Positions 1 to 9,689 of a stretch of DNA of 64,000 bases are shown piece by piece. Position 1 is the first letter of the stretch; each line of letters opens with the position of its first letter. Location: positions 19,708,501-19,772,500 of the forward strand of contig NC_012870.2 of the NCBI RefSeq assembly GCF_000003195.3, given 5' to 3'. A model generated the notes under the pieces. It was not told the DNA's origin. It did not search any database and saw only the letters and a program-made list of their open reading frames with translations. This stretch comes from Sorghum bicolor. Its lineage: Eukaryota > Streptophyta > Magnoliopsida > Poales > Poaceae. The translations under genes and the position numbers were made by a program.

Positions 1-32
1 TAATAAATGCTGTTCAAATATATCATTTTACT

Positions 33-258
33 ACTATCTTCGTCCTAAAATATAATGGATTTTAAGTTAAGTTTATAGAAATAATATTACTATTTATACA
101 TCAGAGAGATCAATTAAACAAATATATTTTATATTGTGTCTAATGATGCTCATTTGATAGAATAAATATGGCATCTCATTTCTTTAAATTAGTTCAATTT
201 AAAATATTTTGATTTAGAATAATTTAAAATCTATTATATTTCAGACCAAATGTAGTAA
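33..258. repeat. Degenerate Stowaway-like MITE
   Basis: The left part (cgtcctaaaatataatggattt) and the right part (aaatctattatatttcagac) are imperfect inverted copies around an AT-rich centre, as in the common grass MITE family with TIRs like CTCCCTCCGTCC. The ends are eroded and no clear TA duplication is visible. The rest of 1-570 is AT-rich sequence in which I see no gene. Confidence 0.4.
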
Positions 259-835
259 CTAGCTATTTAGATCCCATGGTTTAAAGTTTAGTTAGCTAAA
301 GTGTTAAGAGCTAAACTTTAGATAATATTTAAACCACCAATTTGGAGCCTCCAGAGATAAAAAAAACCTTAGGGATAAACTTTGGACAACAGAGAACTCA
401 AACGGGATCAGGTGGAACCAAATCATGGTAATTTTTTGAATAAAAGTTCAAGCATCCAAGTTCAAAACAGCGTAACAGACGCTGAGCCAAAGGCCAAACA
501 CGCGCCCAAGACTAAGCCTTACAGGCACAAGACAGCAGACCACCGTGCAAAAAGAAAAACGTTCTAGCCCTATTACATTGTGAAACCATCACAAGCACTG
601 AGACCGCCGAAGGCCGAGCAGCTGATGGATCCTACACTGATGAGTACTGAATCCATCCAATCTGATGTACTGAGCTTGCCTCTCTCTCCACCAGCAGCAC
701 CACCTGTTCCAGCTTCTCCTGTTCCTCCAGATTTAACAGCGGGAACCAGCTTCTCAGTATTCGACCCAACACAGCAAACACCTTCTTCATCCCACTCCAT
801 GGTACTCCCTGAAAACACACAATATTCCGTAATTT

Positions 836-1495
836 CTAAATCACCCAAAGGACAGCTGAAGTAATCACATTAGTCACCAAGTACTTTTTGTTAGCTAACC
901 AAAAGGAAGCAACAGATTCATAATTTGTTCCTACAGATTTATTAATCCAGCTAGAGATAAAACCCCACACATTTTCAGCAACGCAACATTGAAAAAACAA
1001 ATGTGTAACCGACTCATTTTCAGCACAAAATAAACAGCTAGGGTCGGCCACCTCTTTCCTCTTAGCAACATTATCTCTGGTCAGAACCCTATTATTAGAA
1101 AGCAACCCGAGGAAAAATTGTACTCTAGGAGGAATCTTTAACTTCCAAACAGCCTGCACAAAGATGGGGTTACTCCCCTATGATTGACTATTGCATATAA
1201 AGACCGTACTGAGTATTTTCCAGAGGAGCTATAATTCCACAGAATGTGATCATCTTCCTCATTCAGCACCACCCCCTCAATCATAGCTCTGAGATCATCC
1301 CACATCAACATGAGTCTCTCAGAAACACTTCTCCTAAAGGATAACTGAAGATTTTCACCATCCCAGACTTCACTAATTGTTTTCGCTTGCTGATCATTTA
1401 TCACATAAAGAGGCCAAAAGATGATGGCCAGGCAGGTGTTGCCAATCCACTGATCTTTCCAAAATCTAACCCTGCAACCATTCCCAACCACCCAT
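836..1495 (-). pseudogene. LINE ORF2 3' fragment with reverse-transcriptase zinc-binding domain
   Basis: Two overlapping minus-strand frames encode the C-terminal part of a plant non-LTR reverse transcriptase. Positions 1138-1491 give the segment just before the zinc-binding domain (VRFWKDQWIG, then LWNYSSSGKYSVRSLY). Positions 836-1159 give the zf-RVT domain (WKLKIPPRVQFFL, then CLFCAENESVTHLFFQC). A frameshift near 1140-1160 separates them. Endonuclease and palm domains are absent, so this is 5'-truncated debris. Positions 573-835 continue toward the LINE 3' end without a recognisable domain, and the plus-strand frame at 580-864 there has no recognisable similarity. Confidence 0.75.
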
Positions 1496-1975
1496 CAAAT
1501 CATGGTAATTTAATTCACACAGAGAATCATGACCGCCGGTCACAAGTCAGCAGAAACCAACTATTTGGAACCATGATATGTGATCGCACGGTGCAGAAGC
1601 AGAATCTCATCCTACCGAGAATTTGTGGCATAGTTTATTTTCTGATTTTTCTACTTAGGGCTTCTTCAATGCAGGCTGTAGGTTTTGTGTGCCTCAAGAT
1701 AAAAGAGCAATGCAAGCCACATCGGCAACTTAGGTTGAGCTCCCAAAATTAACAACGCAGCAGGCTGCAAGTAGATATACTCAGTTCATGCCCAAAACAT
1801 GTGCGTCAGAAGTGGTTTGGAGGGAGGAAGCTTGCTCCATTGCCACAACACGTTAATTTTTATGTTGCTGCTTGCGCTTCACATCTTCCGTAAGAGTCTC
1901 TAGCAAACTGCGAGACTACCATCGGGCGTAAACATGCAATGCTAGCTTGATGTCTAGGGCAGCACACCACGTAAA
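1496..1975. other. Spacer without recognisable gene
   Basis: This spacer lies between the LINE fragment and the putative Helitron 3' terminus. Short plus-strand frames (for example 1387-1752) overlap the LINE antisense and have no recognisable domain. Confidence 0.5.
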
Positions 1976-2469
1976 CTAGTATAATGCCCGTGCTAACGCT
2001 ACGGCTTAATCTTGGAGATGTTTATAAAAACAACCAATATTCTTTCATAGTTTAACTTTTACTGCATAATAATAAGGTATAGTAAAGTTATTTCTGTTAT
2101 GAACCATGTAAGTTACATTTTGCCTAACTCCTTAATCATGTATTGGAGATCTTCAGGGAGGCTGTTGAAACATTCGTTTGCTCGGCTTGTCAAAATGTCG
2201 GCTAAAAATTCAATCCTCAGTGAACTTGGTAGCTGTGCATGGTAGATAATTATAATTTATCAATTCCGTATCATGTAGTGTATGGAATATAGGTAGAGAA
2301 TATATGTATGCTTACCGTGTTGATCGGTGGCAATGTTTTGCCGTCCCACAACTTCATGAATTGGTATACAAGAAAGCCTCCTAAATTCCTATAGAAGAAT
2401 AATTGTTTATTTATTATACACAAATCAAATAACTATTTTTGTGATAACAAAGATGAAACATAATATAAG

Positions 2470-5400
2470 TGATTACCAGTATTTAAATTCCGGAACCTTT
2501 GTTACACATGTTGGATATTCTCGCTTCCAGTAATAAATATTGTCATTCCACTTATAATTTGTCTTTCCCATAGCGAGTTTGAACCTTTTAGCAATAATAT
2601 TGTGAAATGTAGGTATATATGCCATGCTTTGATCATAACCCCTAGAACATACAACATTTGGAAGTGGATCCATAATGTTGACAGTTTTGTTTTTGATGTC
2701 GATTATGTATAAAGTGTATGATCCATCTTGATAATAAGATAGTAGAATCTAAAAACAAATGTACAGCCTATAAGTGTTAATAATAAAATAAATAGACTTC
2801 TAAAGGAGCGACATAGATCATGTCTTACATTGCTGCAATCTTTAATATTATACTGCATATCAGGCCAGCACTCAAGTAATTTTGGCAGTTTGTTGTGGTC
2901 TACTAGGCCAGAACATCGTGGATCTCGTCCAAACTGAGTTATTTCCTAATGAATTTGCAAATTTGAGGTCCATGAAGTGGTAGTATTGTTTCGTCAAGAT
3001 ATTGTAACTATTTGATGAATTATACAATCTAAGAGTTATAAATATGAACTTACCGCAAACTTGAGGTCCATGAAGTGGTACTTTTTTTGTTCAATATGAT
3101 GGATTGGTTCCACACGGCCATCCGAATAGCCATATTAAAGCAATCATGGTCCATCTCTATATTCTCATCTAAAATATTTCTAATTTTTGTAGGACTTAAA
3201 GAAATTGGGTACGGTCGTGTACTTTGGACCCACACTTTGCTAAAAAACAAGAACAAGGAACAAAGTCATTCTAGAACGGGCAATGAAAAGATCTATATTA
3301 TAACAAAACAATTTATATTAGAATGACTTACTCTAAAGATTCAGCATTCAAGATCAATTGGATGTTTAGGTAAATCGCCGATAATAGGTCTTTTCTGCTG
3401 CTCCACTTTATTGTACGTGTGCACTCTATTGAACCCGACATTAAAATATCCAGATCATCTAACATTGTGACATCATCATCCATTTTTTGAGGAGTCTCAT
3501 TTTGTTGCCCATTATCTAGTAATCCTCTTGCTTCATTTAACAGGGAGTTATACAAGATCGCAGGTAGCTTGAACCTAAAGTTACTTATATCTTTCTGAAA
3601 ATATGAGCAAATCTTGTTATACTAACGAGTAAAAAAATCTAATTTCTTTAGAAATAATGTACAATAGAATTACCTGGGTGATATGGTCAGATAAAGCAGT
3701 TCCGGTCCGGTACTCCATATAGTTAATTACCCATAAACCACAACTAACACTATGCAGATTCCAAAAAATAAAAAATGAGTGATACATATACTTTTGGTGT
3801 TTAGGCAATGACATATACACAAGATGGGAGGAGGTTTTACCCATCTGTTTGCATTTGGTTGGTGATCTTATGTGTTATTTCCCAAGATGTCACTTCGAAG
3901 CCATTTACCCATTTATTTTGGTCCAGTTCTGTGAGCTCTGTTGCATGTTTTATTAGTCTTTCCATTCCTTTTAACTGGTATGACCATCTGGGAGCACACG
4001 ATATGACTCATATCCATGACCTATGTGCAAGACATTGTAGTAACCATATTAATTTAATATATAACCATGCTCTTTGAGAATACCTATTTATTTAAGCTGG
4101 ATTTGTAACATGATATATAAATCTCATCATATTACCTTGTGCAGGTTCTTGATTGACTCTATCATCATTTAAGTTTTTATCGTGCAATCCATGGTCGCCG
4201 CCCATGGCATCTTCATCACCATCCCAACCATCATTTGTTGGTTCAAATAGTTCACGGTCGAATTCATCTTCATTGGTTGTGACATCTACATGGTTGCGGC
4301 GCCGCTCAGGTAAATGAACTTCTGCAAATTATAATAATAAGTACAATAACATGTATCTAAATATCTTTTTTTTATTAAACTTCTGAAAATATTTTTAAAA
4401 TAAGTACATTAACATATTTCTAATTGGCTTATTTTTTTTTATCTAAATTAGCATGAGTTGTTGTGCTTGCCTGAATCAACGGGACCTCTGGCTCGTGGCA
4501 CATAATTATCATTTTTATGTAGCCAATCCGTGGGATCTTCTGACTCCTCATTTTCCAATATAGTTGATAATCCTGTTTCAAAACTCACACAACCTACAAA
4601 TAGACAACGGTTCATGATATATTACATAGTTGATGAAATGCATAAATTAAAAATATTACTCACCTGCAGGTGAGGATGCTAGCACTATTTGAGACACATC
4701 AGAGGTGGTGGTAATATTTTGCTTTGCAACCTTCCTACGCGCTCGATATTCACGTTGTTTCCTATTAATCTCCTCCCTTTGTTGATCAGTCATATCAGCT
4801 CTTCGTTTTCGTTGTCGTGCATTCTTTTCTTCCCTCCTAGTATCAACACTATCTGCAGGCATCGTTTGTAGGGCCAAGTGCACATGTTTACATCATTTAA
4901 GAAATTTAAGAAAGCATGTTACTTTTCCACAATAACAAACTTGAAGTATACCTGGGACATCATTGTCGTTGACTTCAGACTGTGCACTGCCTCTTGTAGT
5001 TGATGTGCCAACGCCAACATGACTCTGATTCCCATCTGCATCTGTTTGGATATTGTTGTTGCCCAAAATAATTGGTGTGTTTTCATCACATGGGTCAGCA
5101 TTTTCGTCAATATCTAATATTGGTGGGTTGCACATAAAGGATGAGCATTTGTTAGGATAAATCATTAGAGTTAATGGTGTAAATAGGAATAACAAAGAGA
5201 TTAATTACCCATCGATAATGAAGTTAATGACACTGTTTCAGTCAAAGTAGCCGAAGTGCTACTATTTTAGGTTGCGGCCTTCTTACGCTGTCGGTATTCA
5301 CGTTGTTTTCTATTAATCTTTTCCCTTTGTTCGATGGACATATCAGCTCGACGTTTCTGCTACTGCATATTCCTTTGATCCCTCTTCCGCGAGGCCTCAT

Positions 5401-5620
5401 CTAAAGTGGGCGTTTGGACGATACCTTTACTCCATTAGTGTGACATTGCATTAAGAGCAACAAACAAAAATATTATAAGCATACCTGTGACGTTGGTGAT
5501 ATCGCTTAACGGTCCACGTGTATCTCTCGGCGTAGACATTTCGCTCTGTGTAGACATATTGCTTTGTGTTCCACGTGGATCTCTTGGCGTAGACATATCG
5601 GCTTAGTTGGACATGGAGTT
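2470..5620 (-). pseudogene. C48 (Ulp1-like) protease family gene debris in the Helitron
   Basis: Separated minus-strand segments resemble the Ulp1/C48-like proteins common in grass transposons. Around 2473-2745 the readable residues include LYIIDIKNKTVNIMDPLPN, the region before the catalytic Asp in such proteins. Positions 3050-3256 read SLSPTKIRNILDENIEMD followed by DCFNMAIRM, a motif set I associate with the same family. Positions 3328-3555 and 4893-5195 are acidic linkers. Positions 4656-4883 and, in a degenerate second copy, 5265-5400 encode a very basic repeat (RRADM, then QREYRARRK). Frames are short and the catalytic triad is not assembled, so I call it a pseudogene. Exon boundaries were not resolved. 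Confidence 0.5.
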
Positions 5621-6212
5621 TTTTGCTCAAATAATTTAGGTTTAGAAAACACTTAAAAAATCATATAACAATATCTCTACTATATGCAGCTGGTCACAGG
5701 CGGGGATAAACTCTAGATCGGGTTTTTTTCCAGCGATGAAAAAGAAAGTGTATAATATTATTAAGTCAGGGTTGAATTCAATCGTGCTAATATACATATA
5801 GAAGGTCATATGTAATAGTTATCAGAGAAAGCACCTTTACCAATACAAACCTAACCCTTTTGTGTAAGAAAATAAAAGAAAATAGTTACAGATGAAGGCA
5901 GTTGATTCATACTTGTATGCACATGATTTTTCTTCTAAAATTGGAAAGCAAATTGTTAGACAAGGATGTATCATTCTTCAAGTAATTACCATGAGTTATG
6001 TTACCTCTGCTTGCTTGTCCGCTGGACGCAAGATGAAACGACCTCATGCAGAGAGGACGTGCTGAAGGCTAGTCGTGGCTGGATGTCGAGTCCTACCGTG
6101 AAGAGACAGTCGAGGTGCTTGCTGCCGCTGGGATCAGAATTATGTATGGGTACATGCGAACAGGAATCTGCACAATTCATGTCCAAGGTGCACGCATCAT
6201 GCTAGTGGGAAT

Positions 6213-6650
6213 ATACACAAATCATGGTAACACAATAACATGCTAACAGCAATATGAAGAAATCATGCTAACGGATTCATTGAGAATTGACGGGAATTGA
6301 TGCTAACGGATTCATGCTAACAGGAATATGCTAACAGGAATATGCGGCCGTACATGCACGCTAACGGGAATTGACGGGAATTGTTGGGAATCATTGAGCT
6401 GCCCTACGATGGACATGGTCGTGGACGCAGGCGAACTCGGATGTCCTGGTGCCCTTCCCGTCGCTTCCCTCGTTGATGCAGGCGGCAGATTTGGCAGCAG
6501 GCGCGGCAGTAGGAGGAGGCCGGAGATCGCGGTAGACTGCCCTCGTTGATGCAGGCGGCAGATTTGGCACCAGACGCGGCAGCAGGAGGAGGCCAGAGAT
6601 CGCGGCAGATTTGGCAGCAGACGCGGCAACAGGAGGAGGAGGTAGTTTTC
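6213..6650. repeat. Two short tandem-repeat tracts
   Basis: Positions 6213-6395 repeat short units of the type atgctaacgg and gacgggaatt. Positions 6460-6640 hold about three imperfect GC-rich copies of a unit containing ggcggcagatttggcagcag followed by aggaggaggcc. Read as protein on the minus strand the latter gives repeated CCRVCCQICR-like peptides, which I regard as a by-product of the repeat and not a gene. Confidence 0.7.
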
Positions 6651-6739
6651 TCGTAGATTTGATCGTACACGACTCGGAGGCGCGTTGAAGCTCGGCGTTG
6701 AGGCCTGCAACCGCTCGTGGCTTGGGTTGAAGCCTAGCA

Positions 6740-6883
6740 GAGAGGTTTCGTAGCCTTTGATTTTAATGATGACGACTTCCTGTGTACATTTTTTTTTGGT
6801 GCACAAAGGTTGGAGACTCTCAGCGGGAGAAGTTTTTTTTTGGTGGATCTAGTATAATTTGAATTGGTCCATTATAGTAGAGA
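6740..6883 (-). repeat. Second Helitron 5' terminus (internal copy)
   Basis: The minus-strand sequence starting at 6883 (TCTCTACTATAATGG) shares with that starting at 8059 a run of about 140 bases, including the internal match GAGAGTCTCCAACC and a later match around ATTAAAATCAA. Both lie in the same orientation 1.18 kb apart. No Helitron-like 3' end was seen between them. A plus-strand TCTCTACTATATGC also occurs at 5674 and may be a further, oppositely oriented terminus. Confidence 0.55.
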
Positions 6884-6983
6884 TATACTCCATACTCTTA
6901 TCATTGTTCCTTCCATCTGACTGTTCATCGGTTACAATAGCTTCCATTATCCGATTGCTTAAGCTGACTCAAATATAGCAGTG

Positions 6984-6985
<2 letters not shown>

Positions 6986-7014
<29 letters not shown>
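6986..7014. repeat. (AT)n microsatellite
   Basis: An uninterrupted alternating AT tract of about 28 bases. Confidence 0.95.
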
Positions 7015-7017
<3 letters not shown>

Positions 7018-7264
7018 TAATTACTATCAGCAGCCCAAGCAGATCCAGAAGCTGAAGAAAATTATTATATACTTCTCAGCTATTTATTTATACTAACTAT
7101 TTGTATGTAGTTTATGCAACAAGCGATGCAAGGTGTGGGGAAGTGCCGGACGTTGAGCTAAAAGAAACGACGATGCATATTCGGCAAATTCGAATGTGGA
7201 AGACCGGAATATGAACGGGATGCGCAGTAGGCAGGATAATTCATTGACGTGAGAACGGTAGGAT

Positions 7265-7890
7265 TTAGTGATTGTACTTACGTTCATCTGCGATGGTGTT
7301 TTTGTGGAGGGGATTTCCCGCTCTGACGAATCTCACGAGGAATAACATTCGCGTCCGGCTCGTGGTACTCCACGGCGGGGTTGATGATGGTGTCGTCAGC
7401 CTCCTCGGCCGCCAGTGCCAGATCTTATTGTATGAAATCCTGCTCCGGCTCGGGTTCAAACTCAGCCATAGCGGAGATCTCGCCTTAGCGGCGAAGTCTT
7501 CCATGGGCTCGTGGGTCACCGTGGATGTGCACGCCCTCCTCCTCCGATAGTAATAGGACCCCATTGCGGCGGCGGCGGCGGCGTTAGCAGGCACGCAGCG
7601 TGCCGAGCCTGCAGCCTGGGCACCGCCGCCGCCACCCGTGCAACCTTGGTGCCCGCCGCGGCCTGCCATCGCAGTAGGGACTCCCGCTTGGGGATGACGC
7701 GCAGCAGTTTCCTTTTCCATTTTTTTCTGGAGAGAGAGAGGAAGGAGTAGGGATCAAACCCTGGTTGTCGTGCTCGCCTGCCGAGCGGCACGGGTGCGTT
7801 TGAAGCCTCGGCAGCTCGGCTGATGAGGGGAAGGGCGAGCGGGTGAGAAACCGTGTGGGAATGAGCGGGGTGAGAAGCCTGGCTTCCCAC
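7265..7890 (-). other. GC-rich gene-like segment inside the Helitron
   Basis: This segment is much richer in GC than its surroundings. It has overlapping minus-strand frames at 7265-7720 (basic, with RRRR and alanine or glycine runs) and 7516-7890. GC content and frame length resemble a grass first exon, which fits Helitron capture of a host gene fragment. I recognise no domain and no donor gene, so no function is proposed. Confidence 0.35.
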
Positions 7891-8059
7891 CTGGAATCAT
7901 GACCATCAGATTTGGTGGATGTGTTTTCTTAGCTATTGATTTTAATAGTGTAGGATTCTTGTGTGTAATTTTCTAGGTACACTATGGTTGGAGACTCTCA
8001 GTGGGGGATGATTTGGTGGGTGGACCAAGTATAATTTAAGTATTCTATTATAGTAGAGA

Positions 8060-8640
8060 TGCGTTGGGGAAGTCCTTAACGGTCACGACAATCGCAGCCA
8101 CCATCATCAGGCATTTGGCAGGATTTTCCTGATTCTCGTTGTGGGGCTCTTAGAAATCCGATTATATCGATTCCAAATAGAAGAGCAAAGGTATAGCATG
8201 TAATCACACCGATAGTAGAATGCCTAGTTCGTTATAAAAAAGTTGACACGAGTGAAAAAAAAATTTGTGTGGGCCACATGTCGCTAGTGAAAAAAATACA
8301 TCCACTATCTTCTTTACTAAAGAACATGCGTTTCTCGGAAGATACAAATTCCACCTCGTTCCTGAGTTGCCAATTCCAAACAAATTGTTGTGATAAAAAA
8401 AATTCCAAACAATTGTTCGTTCACCCGGCCCGGTTCGTTTTATACAAAATATTTTATTACAGAGAAGTCGCAATCGCGTGCTACGCGGTCGGTGGAATTC
8501 GAACCTGAGACCTCACCCTCGCGCGTACCCTCCTCTACCACTCCACCTATCACTCACCTGTTGTTTGAAATAGAGTTTAGTTCCCCACATACTATCATAA
8601 ACCAAGTATAAATTGATTATTTCAGATCCTAAACGGATTC
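8060..8640. other. Spacer without recognisable gene
   Basis: AT-rich sequence between the putative Helitron end and the CACTA-derived repeats. Short frames on both strands (8204-8508) have no recognisable domain. Confidence 0.4.
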
Positions 8641-8647
8641 AAATGGA

Positions 8648-9105
8648 AAAGTCGTCAACTATAAAGTTTTACAACTTTTTAAGACCTACAACTTTTATAT
8701 TGGTAGTTTCTTCATCCGAGGTCATTTACAAAATTTGAATTTCAAATTTGAGAAATTCAAACGTAGTTTTCGATGACAAGATGATTTCAAATGAAAAAAT
8801 TATCAACTACAAAGTTTCATAACTTTTCAAGATCTACAACTTTCATTTTGACGGTTTTCTCAAACGAGGTCATTTGAAAAACTCAAAAAATTCAAATTCA
8901 AATTATTTCTACAGGCGGTTTCTTAAGAAATCCGCCTGTAGAAATACATGATTTCTACAGGCGGTTTTGTTAGAAAAACCGCCTGTACAAATTGATTTTC
9001 ACAGACGGTTTTGTAGTCGAGTAAGCTAATTTTTTTTCACAGGCGTTTTTTAATTAAAACCGTCTGTAAAAATTATGTTTCTTGCTTTGAGTTTTTGTAC
9101 TAGTG
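8648..9105 (-). mobile_element. CACTA transposon terminal fragment
   Basis: The right edge at 9105 reads, on the minus strand, CACTAGTACAAAAACTC, a CACTA-superfamily terminus. Subterminal repeats follow inward: acaggcggtttt and aaaccgcctgt motifs forming hairpins (for example 8905-8945), then two direct copies of about 110 bases (8648-8760 and 8773-8885) that include the words aacttt and gaggtcattt. The opposite terminus and a transposase were not found, so this is a solo end or a truncated element. It lies 585 bp upstream of the next start codon. Confidence 0.75.
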
Positions 9106-9613
9106 GCTCCTCCCTGCTGGCGCCAGTGGTTGTCTGCCTCTTTGCGCGGCCGCTACAAAGCGGTCTCCTCCACGTTTTCTAATAGCGCGACCGCGACTTT
9201 TTTAAAAAATTCCTCGGTCGCCTTACCTTTCGTGATCGATCGAGCTAGCTTCTCTCTACTACCTCTACGTGCCAAGCAAAGCTGTTCGTTCCATGAGTTT
9301 TTTTTTTAATAAACTGGAGGGGCCGCAGCCCCTGCAGAAAATTTATTTAAGAAACTAAGAGTTGACAAGCTTACAAGTTCGTTGCCATCATGATCCCCGA
9401 AGCAACGGCCTCCTCAACTCCTATAGAAATTAAAGCTGATCTCGCTCCTCTTCCAAATCCGATCGATCAGCTCAGTAGCTCACACATACCTAGACCTAGC
9501 GTAGCTGAAATTCTTTGTCCAGTCAATTCAAGCCGCCAAGCTAAGTAAGATTACAAGAGCACAAGAAGCTTCCAAAAAACCTCTGATTATTACTCTCGCG
9601 GCAGGGCAGCGAC

Positions 9614-9664
9614 ATGTCTCCAGTCTCCACGGCGCCGGCCGTCGTCCCCGCCGGCATGCTCTAG
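9614..9664 (+). other. Upstream ORF in the putative 5' leader
   Basis: An ATG at 9614 opens a 16-codon frame that ends in TAG at 9662-9664, 25 bases before the ATG at 9690. If the transcript starts upstream of 9614, ribosomes would meet this short frame first. Whether it is transcribed is unknown. Confidence 0.35.
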
Positions 9665-9689
9665 CTAGCTAGCGGCGGGGACGACGACC

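Larger units (their letters stand above)
1976..8059 (-). mobile_element. Putative non-autonomous Helitron, minus strand
   Basis: Read on the minus strand, the segment starts at 8059 with TCTCTACTATAATAG, a typical grass Helitron 5' terminus. It ends at 1976 with CTAG, preceded by a GC-rich imperfect hairpin (CCGTAGCGTTAGCACGGGC). The flanking bases are A and T, as expected for Helitron insertion between A and T without target duplication. The body contains C48-protease-like debris (about 2470-5620), short tandem repeats (6213-6640) and a GC-rich gene-like segment (about 7265-7890). No Rep/helicase core was found, so it would be non-autonomous. A second 5' terminus of the same family lies inside at 6883, so an inner 1976-6883 element is an alternative reading. 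Confidence 0.5.

Noticed and set aside
6312..6806. Minus-strand 164-codon frame with repeated cysteine motifs
   Set aside because: The cysteine pattern is produced by a DNA tandem repeat in the Helitron and is not a recognised metal-binding domain.
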